Shown piece after piece: positions 48,101 through 58,599 of a DNA stretch of 64,000 bases. Within the stretch, counting starts at the first letter, position 1. Every line of letters begins with the position of its first letter. The position numbers and the translations under genes are program-made. This DNA is from Myrica gale (lineage: Eukaryota > Streptophyta > Magnoliopsida > Fagales > Myricaceae): positions 16,174,001 to 16,238,000 of the forward strand of contig OZ005601.1 in assembly GCA_963930655.1 (NCBI GenBank). The letters are read 5' to 3'. Under the pieces are notes generated by a model. That model searched no databases, was not told where the DNA came from, and worked only from the letters and a program-made list of their open reading frames with translations.

Positions 48101-48790
48101 ACTCAATGTTCCTTGGTTCCATTGGCCTTCAAGCATTTCTACAAAAGGAATCAAATCTTGATCTTTGGTACCCAAATTTTTTTGGGTCCTTTGGTGTTAG
48201 AAATAAATTTCTTCACCTTGTCTTTTTTAATCCATACAAATTTGATACCATGAGTGGATTTCTTTTCAGTTGGACAAGTGTGTGAAATGTGTCCATTCTT
48301 TCCACAAAAATTGCATATGGTGAAAGATGTAGATGATTTAATAATCATATCAAAATATAGCTTTTGTCAACCAACAAAATCATAACCAATCCCACTTTTG
48401 TTGAAACATCTTTGGGAACCAAGTAAAATATAAAGGTTTCTTTTTCCTTGAGTGAATCTTGCAAGATCTTGAATGAGTGAGTCAATTTTCCTTTTTAAAT
48501 CATTATTTTCAGATTTCAAAACTTTTTACTCATCTTACAGGACATTTTCATTTTCTTTTTGACTCTTGCAAGATTTTCTTCAAGAAAAACAACTTGACAT
48601 TTCAAAGAATCATTTTCTTGCATAAGTATTTCATGGTTCTTTTTAAGACAACAATACTTTGAAAATAAACTTTTCAATTCAAGATATTGTTCATTAAAAG
48701 CATCTTATAAATCGTCAAAGGAGAAAGAAGGACTTGAAGAGTCGTGTACTTCATCTTCATTTTCTTTTGCCATGAACCATAGATTTGCAA
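45162..48790 (-). pseudogene. Gag-pol of the SIRE-type copia element, broken
   Basis: In order on the minus strand: gag C-half (48790-48350, starting after the deletion); zinc knuckle CNFCGKNGHISHTCP (about 48315-48270); protease DSGCCKHMTGD (about 48100-48065); integrase HHCC zinc finger (RRLAHASM...CADCQKGK); integrase core with D, D (SDDGNEF) and E (SENDINHNFSAPRTPQ); and IN C-terminal LPDYFWAEAV. RT follows (FQMDVKNTFLNG; IYVDDNIFG at about 46000), then RNase H (DRKSTSGACQFLGPSLVSW; STTEAEYI; HSRIKHIEIKHHFIRDH). Frameshifts and stops separate many domains. Functional copies make virus-like particles and cDNA; this copy cannot. The GACQFLG...SW block fits the SIRE lineage. Confidence 0.88.
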
Positions 48791-48793
48791 CAC

Positions 48794-49878
48794 TTGCTTA
48801 CATCTACCCCCAAGGCTATTAACTTTATTGGGCTTCCTCCACTATTTATCAAATAACAAGTACACCTTAGCTTCCCGGGTGCGCTAAGGAACCTTTACAA
48901 AGCATTTTTCGAGCTCACGCTTACTCTCTTCACAAATCCCTAACCAAAGGGATTTCTTCTACCTACACGAGTAGGACCCAATGTTTACCCAACACTCACG
49001 AGGTTTAAATTGAATGGGTAGAAAGAAAAATCAAGGAATAGCTCTCAAAGCCAAATATACAAGTGTAAAGTACAAAGGAGAGCAAGAAGACAAAAATCAC
49101 AATAGAAAGCTGAAGTGTGGCAGGGAAATAACAAGCTTTCTTGGTAGGTGCGGTCTTCTCTCTTCTTCAAAGCTCTTTCTCTCTCTAGAAGTTAGGTCGG
49201 AGAAATTATTGTAAGTGTTCATGCGGGAGTGTCTTGTCTCTTTCTTCTTGACTCTTGATTTAAAACATCTTGACTTCAACGATCATCAAGGCAAGAGAAA
49301 AGAACCGTCGGAAAGGTGCCTATGATTTAAGGAGGCGATTTGAAAGTTTTGACATCTTTCCGAAAAGTTAACAAACTCGTGGCATGTGTTGACACAGGGA
49401 TGAGATGTGTTGACACTTCAAAAATTATACTGGAGTTGGGCTATCGGGAGTCAGTGCAGTGTGTCGACACTATAAGGTCAATGTTTCGACACTTGTCTTG
49501 GTCTAGAAATGGTGTCTCGGGTGTAAGTGCAATGTGTCGACACCATGTTTTCATCTCTCGGGAATAAGTGCAATGTGTCGACACTTGTCCTATATGTGTC
49601 AACACCTAAGAGTGTTGGAGAGAATATTTGCAATCTTAAAGCTTCCAAACCATTCCAACACATATTTAAACACCTACAAAGGAAAAATTGATCGTATTAA
49701 CTTGTGTAGTGGTGTTTCAAAACTACTTGTGCACATTTAGAGAGAGAAAACTTCAATCCTTTGAAATACAACATGCTAAATGTGGATTGACAAGATAAAA
49801 TCTAAAGTCTTCAAAACTTAGAAACTTTGTTATCATAAAAAATAAATGTGGTTTGTGTTATAAAAACAACCTTGGGCT

Positions 49879-49882
<4 letters not shown>
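48794..49882 (-). repeat. Truncated 5' LTR of the SIRE-type element
   Basis: This 1089-bp LTR aligns to 41287-42377 of the 3' LTR and ends at the same GGCTAACA outer boundary. It lacks the last roughly 183 bp (in element sense, the U5 end), and gag sequence follows abruptly. So one deletion removed U5, primer-binding site, leader and gag start. Relative to the 3' LTR it carries TTTCTTCTTGACTCTTG near 49230, where the partner reads CCAACGGTCC. Confidence 0.85.

Positions 49883-49883
<1 letters not shown>

Positions 49884-49913
<30 letters not shown>
49884..49913. repeat. AT dinucleotide microsatellite at the SIRE insertion site
   Basis: About fourteen AT units directly abut the right end of the SIRE-type element. 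The related LTR at 51225 has an AT microsatellite at the same internal position (about 51746-51791), so the element inserted at the edge of an existing repeat. Confidence 0.85.
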
Positions 49914-49914
<1 letters not shown>

Positions 49915-50490
49915 GTATATTTATTTATGAAATTATTTTGAAAACAATTGATAGTCCAATGAGTTACAGATTGTGAATTGGAAATTATATGAGTTAAGAA
50001 CTTAATTGGTGATATGATTCTAGTCCTATTGGCTTATGTGGAATATTGTACAGTAAACAGATAAATAAACGAATAATTGTAAATAGAAGGGATTTAACAA
50101 ATCAATTTCAAATACTTGGAGATAAATTGTGACATGTTAATGGACATAATCACAATTAGTAGAAGCCTAAAATTTAGAATAAAAGAATGTAAGAAAACTA
50201 GTGAAAAAGAGTTTTCGATGTGATCTTACGGCCGATATCTGAGGTCCTTAACTAGTGTTCAAAAAAAGATTTGAAGATATCTTTTTCTAGACAGTTGGCT
50301 ATTATGACTTTAAGAAACCCTGCGACAGCTATGAGGCGTGGAAAGGAAGGAGGTAGAATATTTGGGCTGCTCAGTTGTGAAGTCAAAGACTCAAGGTGTG
50401 AGATCAATAAGACTTGAAGATTATCGAAGATTGAAGATTCAATCGCAACAAAGTTCAAGATTATTTGTCAGATCAAGTTGCGGTCCTGAT

Positions 50491-51107
50491 AGCGAGGAGG
50501 AGTAGATGGATAGGCTTTACCTTAGTGTTTTATCATTTCTTTTTTCGTTGTATTTTGGAAAATGCTTTTTCCGTACATATATCATGGTTGTATAGGCTTA
50601 GTGAGCCATAATGCGCTCACGCTTTTGTAACTCTAGTCTTTTTTTTTGTAGTTTTCAAGGACATTTTGGAAACCGTGTTTATTTAAGTTATTTTGATTTC
50701 CCAAATTTCCTAAATTAGCTAACTACTTTGTAAATAACTCGAACTTATAAAAAATAGTAATAAGCACCTTAATTCATTTTGTAACTTTTACATATAAACC
50801 AATATATCGTTAAAATTTTCTGCTAAAAATTTCCAAAAAATTATTTTGTTCAGTAATCCCTGCATTGTGTGGAATATTATTCCAATAAGTGAGAGTAGGG
50901 GATCAATACGAGCACGAGTCATGACAGGTCACCACCGTCCCCAATCACGTTGTCGCATATATATGTTCTTTTCGAGGTGCATCGCGTCGAAGTGTTGTCG
51001 CAACCCTAGAGTACACCAATACGAAAGTTGGAAAAAATACTCTTCTTCGTCCAATTAAAATTTCGTAATGATTTTTTTTCTGCCATAACTTTTTTTTTCC
51101 TTTTTAT
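50491..51107. other. Unassigned spacer upstream of the MA3-gene relic
   Basis: No coding family was recognised. T-rich tracts near 50637-50650 and 51089-51100 and stop-filled frames suggest intron or intergenic sequence. GGCTTAGTGAGCC...GCGCTCACGC at about 50596-50621 is a short inverted, LTR-like block. The final T-rich tract sits right before the MA3 coding relic and could be an old intron end. Confidence 0.3.
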
Positions 51108-51740
51108 GACACAAAGTTGAGGCGGTATAAGGAAGTGACTGCGACTATAATTCATGAATACTTCCTTTCAGATGACATTCTTGAACTCATCCAGGGCCTC
51201 GTAGATCCTGGGGCACCAGAGTAATGTCAGAATAATGCTCTAAAAATTATTTGTTTGAATCATATTTATTTAAATGTCACATGTTTATATTTATTTATTG
51301 GGTAATATGTTGTGACATAAAATGCTACATATATATTATTAAGTGACATTGTAGAAAATTTATTCTAATGATTAATGAATCAAATGTGGGAAGTATGACT
51401 TTTCGATTCCTTATTCACTTGATATTTTATTCTAGACCGTGGTAAATATTGGTGTACGATATGCATACACTCGTTGTGACTCTATTTAATAGGATGATGT
51501 ACTTCATCACTGAGGTAGTGACCTTAAGCAAACAAGTAGATGTAATATAAGAGTACATGTACTGAACGAGATCAAACATGAAAACCTTCTGGAAGTGATC
51601 ACTGATGTTGAGAAGGTATTCAACACAATTTGTTTATTGTATCCTGAGGCATGAGAGGTTTATATGTATATTTGTATAGGGTTGGACTAGAAAATAATCC
51701 ATTGGGCAATGGTATTTTGTGAAAATATTTTTTGAAATTA

Positions 51741-51795
<55 letters not shown>

Positions 51796-53118
51796 TTAGG
51801 AACTTAGTCGGTGATATGATTCTGGTTCTATTGGCTCATGTGTAATATGATATGGTGGAAGGATAAATAAATGAATAATTGTAAGCAAAAGGGATTTTAT
51901 AAATCAATCTCAAATACTCAGGGGTAAATTGTAATATGTTGATGGACATGATTACAATTTGTAAAATCCTAAAATTTGGAATAAAGGAATATAGGGGAGT
52001 TAATGAAAAAAGAGTTTTTCAGGTGATCCTACGGCCGAGATTTGAGATCTCTAACGATCCAACGTACTATCACAACTAGAGTTTTATATAAAATGATAGC
52101 TATAAGATAGTCTATTGCAAGCTTTTGGGTTTTCCATCAAGACCTCAGAAAAGCCTCACGAAGGCTGTGAGTGTAAAAAGGAAGGAAGCAGAATATTTAT
52201 GCTGCTCAATTGTGAAATCAAATGATTCAAGATGTGAGATCAACAAGGCATGAAGATTATCGTAGATTGAAGATTCAATCGCGGATAAGTGCAAGATCGT
52301 TTGTCAAGATCAAGTATTTATAATTTCCACAGGAAAACTTTAAGAACCCAATTTTTTTAAAGAAGCTGATCATCCTTGCTATGGATAGGAAGAACAGAGA
52401 GAAAAGAAATGGCGTCTGTTCTGCTCGCCTCTCTTCATAGTGAGATCATCTCAAGTGAAGATATAGCTAATGGTTTTGTCTTGTTTCCCGAATCTAATGA
52501 TGATATAGCGCTGGACTTTCTGGACGCTTCAAATGAGCTCTCTCTTTTTCTTGCTAGAGTTGTGACTGATGATGTCTTGGTTCCACATAACATAGAAGAG
52601 ATGAGCAGCAATTTGCCACCAGATTCCTTTGGGAGTGAGACTGTGCGTATAGCCAAAGCCTCCTTTCTGCACGTCATATATGCTGGGCAGAGGATGTTGA
52701 GGTGTTGGGGAGGTGGGACTGGATAGGCTGCGGAGGATGCAAAAGACAAGATCTTAAAACTTTTAGAGGAGTATGAAAGTGGGGGCATTGTTGCTGAAGC
52801 CTGCCAATGTATTCGTGATCTTGGCTTGCCTTTCTTTAACCATGAGGTGGTGAAGAAGGCACTGGTTTGGCCATGGAGAAGAAGAACGATATAATGCTAG
52901 ATCTGCTGCAGGAGTGTTTTACGGAAGGGCTGATCACTATCAAGCAAATGACAAAAGGTTTAACCCTGATCAAGGATGGGCTAGACGATCTGGCTCTTGA
53001 CATTCCAAATGCAAATGAGAAATTCTGCTTTTTTGTAGAGCATGCCCAGAAGAAGGGGTGGCTCCTACCATCCTTTGGTTCATCCGCCTATCTGCAGCAG
53101 CTTCTTGAGAAAGCATAG
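51108..53118 (+). pseudogene. MA3-domain translation regulatory factor (MRF-type) pseudogene, split by an LTR
   Basis: Part 1 (51108-51223) reads in frame KLRRYKEV...IIHEYFLSDDILELIQ...DPGAPE. An LTR follows, then part 2 (from 52339) resumes with NPIFLKKLIILAMDRKNREK, MASVLLASLHSEIIS, DASNELSLFLARVVTDDVL and AGQRMLRCWGGGTG. Downstream come DLGLPFFNHEVVKKAL and a last MA3 segment ending KKGWLLPSFGSS. This matches plant MRF proteins (four eIF4A-binding MA3 repeats, acting in translation downstream of TOR); only the third and fourth repeats remain. Defects: one-base insertion near 52405, a stop at 52724-52726 where the family has Trp, and a one-base deletion near 52870. No introns interrupt part 2. 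Confidence 0.88.
51225..52338 (+). mobile_element. Copia-type LTR inserted in the MA3-gene relic
   Basis: It starts TGTCAGAATAATGCTCTAAA and is collinear with the split LTR at 40449-50490. It contains an AT microsatellite at about 51746-51791. The MA3 coding sequence stops one codon before it (GAPE) and resumes directly after it (FKNPIFLKK), so the insertion point is fixed by homology to a few bases. Flanks AGTAA (51220-51224) and TTTAA (52339-52343) agree at only 3 of 5, so the duplication is uncertain and the exact right end is approximate. No internal coding region: a solo LTR. Confidence 0.7.
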
Positions 53119-53337
53119 ATTTCCGTTTGTTTTTCTCATGCAGTTGCATGGTTCTGCAAAAAAAAAAATTATCATTTCACCTTTGGAATTTGCCAACCTC
53201 CTCAACTTTAGTCCTTGCTCCGCTACTATCCATATAACACATTCTTCTGTCGTACTGATTTTTTTACAGAATTTTTATACCCTTTGTGTGATAATTTTGG
53301 ATTGGACTAAGTTTTATTGAGTTTAGAAAGGGTCTTT
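53119..53337. other. Downstream flank of the MA3-gene relic
   Basis: A 10-12 base A-run near 53159-53168 follows the pseudogene stop by about 40 bp. It could be the tail of a retroposed copy, but the 3' untranslated region would then be unusually short. Otherwise unassigned, stop-filled sequence. Confidence 0.3.
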
Positions 53338-54417
53338 GTCACGCCCTAAACCTCCAAGGTTAGATGGCGACATACTAACCATAATCAAATAGACTTTTGT
53401 TTTAAAAACTTATTTAAACAAATTGCGGAATAAACTTTATTAAAAAATAACTTCAATATAACTCTCCAAAGATTAAGGTAAAAATAAATTCTGTAAAACT
53501 CTATAAAAAAACAAAGACAAATATAAACATGAACAGATTGACTATCCACACGCTTATGATCAAAATCTGAAAAATAAAGAAAATAATAATCTCTCAGCTA
53601 CCCGCCCACATGTCATCCAATGCTGATTATCCACACACTTATGATCAAAATCTAAAAATAAAGAAAATAATAGCGGGTGAGTTCAACAACTCAGTAACCA
53701 AAATTATTATGCTAGTGTGTATCCCATGAGCCACACTGTAACAGTAAGAGACAAATATTTAAAATCTTTCTAAGTTGTTAAAAGCTATTTTTGGCAAGTT
53801 CAATAAAACATCTTTACCAATGCACTATCTATGTAACTTTGGGCCTCGAAGTTTCAAAATACATTACATATAATACCATAAGCATCACTTTTGAACTTTC
53901 CATCTTTTTATTCTTTACATGTAACATAATGCACATAAAATAAATAACTATGAACATCAAAAAGATTTGATTTAAACAATGAAATCCTCACGCAAAATCA
54001 TTGAACATAAAAATATAATTCTTAGGATTAAGGCAACTCAAGAGAAGGGTGCAAAGTGTTTAACGTTGATAGTTGAAGGGTGCAATGTGTTATAGACCTT
54101 GTAGTTAATGGGTTGAAAGTGTATTTATAACAATAAAGAAATTAAACGGGATAATCAAGATCCAAATGAGCACGGAAATACAAATCAACGAAGCAACGAC
54201 AAAATCATGTGAAGCAACTCAGAAGTGAAGACTCAAGACTCTAAAGTAAACATTGTAACTCTAAGGTCTTATTACTAGCAAGGATTTGAATCACACACTA
54301 CATATTTTTCAAACCAAGCATAAACCTTTTTATCTCAAGGTTGATAAATAAAAATATGTCTCAAAGTATTTTCAAATTCATCATCTTTTTGGTTGTCTTA
54401 ATCCTAGAATTTCAATA
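53338..54417 (-). repeat. Reversed gypsy LTR fragment and SIRE-like LTR piece
   Basis: Sequence from 53338 starts TGTCACGCCCTAAACC, the complement of the CGGGGCGTGACA end of the giant LTRs. The complement also has TTACTGAGTTGTTGAACTCACC (near 53680), another gypsy LTR signature. A 40-bp block (TGATCAAAATCT...AAAGAAAATAAT) is repeated at about 53558 and 53642. From about 54180 to 54417 the sequence instead resembles the first part of the SIRE-like LTR at 20902 (GTGAAGACTCAAGACTC; TTGTAACTCTAAGG), ending GGTTGTCTTAATCCTAG. Both are fragments without coding sequence. Confidence 0.5.
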
Positions 54418-54426
54418 TTCTGCATA

Positions 54427-54826
54427 GGTTAAAATAATACGTGTGCCCCTGTGGTATAGAATTTTCCTAAATATGCCCCATAGGGTTCAATTTGTTGTCT
54501 CTCTGCCCCTATGGTGATGTACCAATAGAAGATGACACGTGACATGGACAATTTCGGCATGAGATAATTGTTGACAGCGTGGAATGTATGGGAACCATAG
54601 GGATATATGCTCAGCCAGCAAATTAACATGTGTTATCTTTCTATTGGTCATGACGTGTAATTTTTTGATAGATCAGCAAATTCTGTTAGTATGGAGACGA
54701 AATATGAACAGATGAGTATTTTTAAAAAATGTACATCACCACAGAAGCAGCGGAACAACAAATTGAACCCTAAGAGCATATTCAGAAAAAAATCTATACC
54801 ACATGGGAACGAATATTATTTTATAC
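54427..54826. mobile_element. 400-bp Mutator-like fold-back MITE, 9-bp TSD
   Basis: The left end GGTTAAAATAATACG and the complement of the right end GTATAAAATAATATTCG are inverted. The arms continue about 100 bp and include GTGGTATAGA, GGGTTCAATTTGTTG and GGTGATGTA with complements. Flanks TTCTGCATA (54418-54426) and TTCTGCATG (54827-54835) match at 8 of 9. No coding sequence. The TGCCCCT...GTATG style of the arm recalls the 15331-16239 fold-back, but the termini differ. Confidence 0.8.
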
Positions 54827-54835
54827 TTCTGCATG

Positions 54836-55757
54836 CCTAACAGTAGGTGTCTATAGGTAGTGTCGCGTATAGCGGAAGGGTCGGGTTGCGGCTCCCTTTC
54901 CGTTGTTCAGAATCCTCATCTTCAGGGCTAGGGGTGAATAGAACCGGACCGCAGACCGGACCGGACCGGATTTCCGGTCCGGTCCGGTCCTTTTTCTTAA
55001 AATGTGGTCCGGTCCTCTTTAATAATAAATGCGGTCCGGTCCGAACCGGACCGGATAAATCCGGTTATCCGGTGCGGTCCTCTTTAATAATAAATGCGGT
55101 CCGGACCGGACCGGACCGCATTTATTAAAAAAATAAAAAATATATTTTTTATATTTTTAATACAAATTATAAACATAAAACATTTAATTTTTATCTAAAC
55201 TAAAACTTAACATTTTTATATACACTTCCCATTTGAAATTAACCTAAAAAAAATTTTGAAAAACTTTTAAAAAATTAAAAAATTAAAAAAAAATTAAAAC
55301 CGGTCCGGACCACTTATATCCTATATTATTTAAGGACCGCAATGCGGTCCGAAAAACCGGACCGCATTCCGGTTGTGCAGCCCTATTCAGGGCTCATGTC
55401 TCAATTGCGGTGAGTCCTACAGACGACACCGTGTAGCGTTTGAAGAGGAGAATGCTTCGTGGTTTCTTTTACAGGGCGGCCTCCTACAATTGGGGCATTT
55501 CCGACAAAGATCGCTCTGACAGGTTCTTTCAGTGGACTGGATGCTGGTTCTTACTCAAGGTCTTATACGCACGCCTTCAGAGATGGATCCGCACAATCCA
55601 TACTTCTCCTTACTTCCATGGATCGCTTTGGCGAGGCCTTCACTTCTTTATGGGCTAGGTTCGAATGGGCCACTTGTTCCTTACCCATAAATGGTAATTA
55701 CAAATATATTGGGCTAAAGTCTTGGAGCCAGTTGCCTCTTCATCACACGGCTCAAAC
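54836..55757 (+). pseudogene. Unrecognised exon-like segment interrupted by two hAT insertions
   Basis: Outside the hAT elements, GC content and codon-like composition rise. A plus-strand frame opens at 54847 (SVAYSGRVGLRLPFR...SSSSG) and another from 55459 (TGRPPTIGAFPTKIALTGSF...), which runs into the second hAT at 55758. The minus strand also has a partly open frame (VRAIFVGNAPIVGG). I do not recognise any of them, and cannot tell which strand was coding. The segment continues after the second hAT at 59072. It is probably a relic of a gene, but no function is claimed. Confidence 0.35.
54929..55385. mobile_element. Short CCGG-rich hAT MITE, 8-bp TSD TTCAGGGC
   Basis: It starts TAGGGGTGAATAG and ends TTGTGCAGCCCTA, with imperfect TAGGG-type inverted termini. 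A perfect 8-bp duplication TTCAGGGC flanks it (54921-54928 and 55386-55393). The inner sequence is dense in GGACCGGACCGG/CCGGTCCGGTCC repeats at both ends around an AT-rich core (55125-55300). At 457 bp it has no coding capacity. Its subterminal repeat style matches the larger hAT elements at 30259 and 55758. Confidence 0.9.
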
Positions 55758-56378
55758 TAGGGCTGTACAACCCCGGTGTAGGTGCCGGTTTTGGCCAAAA
55801 CCAGCACCTACACCGGGTAGGCCGGTTTTTAAATAATTGCCACCTACACCTACACCGTTAAGGGCAAAAACCGGTCCTTAGCTGTGTCGGTTTAGCGGTG
55901 GCGGTTTCCGGTTATCCTATATTCATATTGAGCCATTTTTTTAGCATTTTACGCACTTGGCCCAATGTATTTTTTTTTCATTTTTTTCTTTTGGTTCATT
56001 AATCACATATCAATAAAATCTAAACTAATGAAATCCAAAACAAACTCCTTGACTCCCAATGGGAAGACAGATACAGTTTTCTACTTGAATGAAATAAAGA
56101 GCCAGAATGAAATCCAAAACTGGAGTATGAATAGTAGATTATAGAAGAGAACAAGCTACTTGAATGAAATAAAGAGCCAGAATATTTTCAAAATAACAAT
56201 TACCTTACTGGACCTTGCATGTGCCACAGAAAATTGGGTTTGATCCTTTATAACTGGAAAAGAAGAATCACCAGTACCTTCCTTACACTATCATGAATAA
56301 GTTACAGTAAATTAGTCTGTGCAGTAGAGCATAAAAGGTAGGCCCTGAATAGGCATAGTGAACAAAGTTGAGGCTTGC

Positions 56379-56469
56379 CTTTTCATACACATACAAGTTT
56401 CCTTCAACATGAGCAACAACAAAAGTGCCATCACCTTTTGGAACCCATGCAATACTGGTACATCGACTG
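56379..56469 (-). pseudogene. Captured exon of a WD40 (WDR20/CreC-like) protein gene
   Basis: On the minus strand, a TTTTCAG acceptor at 56470-56476 is followed by a 91-base exon. It reads TSIAWVPKGDGTFVVAHVEG then NLYVYEK. This matches a conserved WD40 segment of plant WDR20/CreC-like proteins (SRCTSIAWVPxGDGxFVVAHxDGNLYVYEK). The exon is followed by a GC-type donor (AAG then GCAAGC). Only this exon is recognised; neighbouring exons are absent or unrecognised. A further CAG-GTACAG donor-like site lies near 56560. The parental protein is a WD40 scaffold; this piece alone cannot fold as one. Confidence 0.75.
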
Positions 56470-57533
56470 CTGAAAATGACTTATTAGTTTTTACATAATA
56501 GTAACTACTTCAGACAAACACACATATCAATATATAGAACATTGTAAACACTCTGTACCTGAAGGACAATATAATTGAACGCTTGTGAAGGTCTCATTTA
56601 CTCAGAAACTCAACAGAGCCAACCCAAAGTCTACACGAACAAAAGAAGATTCTAAAGGCTCTTTGATGAGGATGAGTAGAGAAGGACTTCAAAAATTTAT
56701 ATTTGTTGAAACAAACTGACAAAAGAAGCTCACTTCAACGAATGAGTAGGAGCTCTTTGTTCTGTTGTACACGATTCAGACCAATTTATATTTAAGTGCT
56801 ACACCAGAATCCCATCAATCAAGATTTTTCGTTGTCCTGGTGAGTATAATTTAAATTAAAAAATCAGAGTATGATATAGTAAGAATCAAAGTATAATAAT
56901 TTGGTGATGGAATTAGTTAGTGGAGATGATAGCAGAGGTGCTAGCTGCAACAGTGGTGGTGCCGGTAACTAAGGGGGATGCTGGTAATGGTGATGTGATA
57001 TAGTACTGATAGCAGTATGAGAATAGAACTATTGAGCATCTCTATCGAATGAAACCTTCTGATATCTAATTTCAAACTGCCCAATTCCCAAAAAATTGGT
57101 TCAAGAAAAACCCTGCCTCAGGACCACTCATCCAAACAAAGCATAAAAGCAAAAGATGGTATTGCATCCAAAATTGGAACTTAAAAGGAGTCATTAAGAT
57201 AATGACCACAAGTCTAAAACAAAACCAAATAAGGTTTCAGATAGCAGGATCTCAAGTTAATATCATTTCCTCAGGCATTTTGTCTCAAACCCAACGATTA
57301 CATACCTTTCCTGTCAAAAGAAGCCAAAGAAGACCCTCAGGCAAGGGTTCTCAAACTCCAGATATCAAGAGCAGAAACTTCAACATTATCAAGCCATAAT
57401 GTTAAGGTTCATGAGCTCAGACTTGTAAAATAAATTAAGAAAAAGCCAAAACGAATATCACTCACAAGGCACCAGACCATAAGAAGACACAAGCTTCACA
57501 CTAGATAAGCAAAAGCAAAAGAAAGAGCATTAC

Positions 57534-57932
57534 CTGCTTCAATGAGATAGGAAATGTGAGCCTTCCACATTGTTCAGGGGTTTTAACAATCTCGGTAGTA
57601 ATTACCCTCCATGACTTACAAACAGAAGCACAAAAGACAACAACAGCCCGAGCAGGCCAGGATGTTTCACTCTCTTCCACCCTCCGGATTATGTCCAAGA
57701 GCAATTCAGGTGGCAAATTGGACCACCGGCCCTGCTGAATTGATTCGGATGACGGTTGTGGTGCTTGATCAGGAGCAATATGTGACCTTGTCTTTCTATG
57801 CCAATGCTTCCATTCCCCTCCTCGCCTTGACATGCTCCCCATTCCATCCTTCATCTCCCGCAGCTCGCGAACAATGAGTTTAAGGGACATCTCAATGTAG
57901 CAAACAAATCCTCCCTCCCCTTCGCTATTCCT
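57534..57932 (-). pseudogene. Captured first coding exon of a tubby-like F-box protein gene
   Basis: The ATG at 57888-57890 starts MSLKLIVRELREMKDGMG. An F-box follows: RWSNLPPELLLDIIRRVEES, SWPARAVVVFCASVCKSW, then RVITTEIVKTPEQCGRLTFP. The exon ends ISLKQ with a CAG-GTAATG donor at 57534, exactly where plant TLP genes join to the next exon (usually PGPRD). Upstream, TTTCAG at 57933-57938 is an acceptor, so the 5'-leader intron border was captured too. The 119-codon open frame is intact. The C-terminal tubby domain, which binds membrane phosphoinositides, is absent. If expressed it could give an F-box-only SKP1-binding fragment, but expression is unknown. Confidence 0.88.
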
Positions 57933-58599
57933 CTGAAATTGCAAAACACAGTATAAGATGCAGCAAAAATCTCGAAACTAGTTAAAGTAAGTCCAGATAT
58001 ATACGGGAAAAAAAGAAGAAAAAATTGATAGCTTTTCACACTATTTTCCTTTTCTTTTCTTTTTTTTTGTTATTCTGCTCAATATTCTGAAACGAAAATT
58101 ACAGTTAGAGTTTAGTTTCAAAACGTGAGGAGTAACAAATACCCAGTGCTATTAATAAGCGGAATTAAGCTGCTAACTTTTAAGAAGTTGGATTAATTAC
58201 TGTCGAAAAGGATACGAAAATGCAGGTTCTTTTCACACCCAAAACTCAAAGCTGTCTTCATCTCCCTTATCTGCGATAAATTTCATAGATGATGCATACA
58301 TTCCAGAAAAAAGGTGTAGGATCCAATCATCACACCCTTGCAAACCCAAAACAATCTCAAAAGGGGGAGAAAGTGAAAGTTATCAGTGAAATCTATCAAC
58401 TCCTAAGAATACGCTTAGAAAGCTGAAAACCCAATCCATTGCCAAATATACGATTTATGACCTGAAAAACCATATCACTACTATGGAAAATGGACGAAAC
58501 TTTATAAAACCAACGAATAACAAAAATGTGGATCCAAGAATCGCAGAAGAACACACCTGTCCAGCTACACCGCATGGCAAAAAACACCGATCGGACCGA

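Larger units (their letters stand above)
41104..49882 (-). mobile_element. SIRE/Maximus-type Ty1-copia retrotransposon, TSD AATAT
   Basis: The 8779-bp element lies on the minus strand and is flanked by a perfect 5-bp duplication AATAT (41099-41103 and 49883-49887). It has two related LTRs, a polypurine tract (complement of 42379-42392) and gag-pol in copia order (protease, integrase, RT, RNase H). An extra ORF sits between pol and the 3' LTR, as in SIRE elements. The 5' LTR/gag junction is deleted: primer-binding site, leader and gag start are missing. Stops break pol. It is therefore dead, but still recognisably complete at its outer ends. Confidence 0.92.
40449..50490 (+). mobile_element. 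Copia-type LTR split by the SIRE-like element
   Basis: The left part (40449-41103) starts TGAAAGAATAATGCCCTAAA. The right part (49883 to about 50490) resumes at an AT microsatellite and continues to GAAGATTCAATCGCAACAAAG. Together they are collinear with the LTR at 51225: shared TTTATTGGGTAATATGTTG, ATTTTATTCTAGACC, GATCTTACGGCCGA/GATCCTACGGCCGA and GATTGAAGATTCAATCGC blocks. It is more distantly related to the LTRs at 26158 and 27892. The right end is approximate, because neither TG...CA closure nor a duplication could be fixed. No coding sequence. Confidence 0.6.

Noticed and set aside
53155..53170. An A-run after the MA3 pseudogene as proof of retroposition.
   Set aside because: It is only about ten bases long, too close to the stop for a normal 3' untranslated region, and no target-site duplication was found, so processed origin remains unproven.
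55640..55690. A possible tRNA T-loop (GGTTCGAAT).
   Set aside because: No acceptor stem, anticodon arm or D-arm can be built around it; it is part of the exon-like segment.
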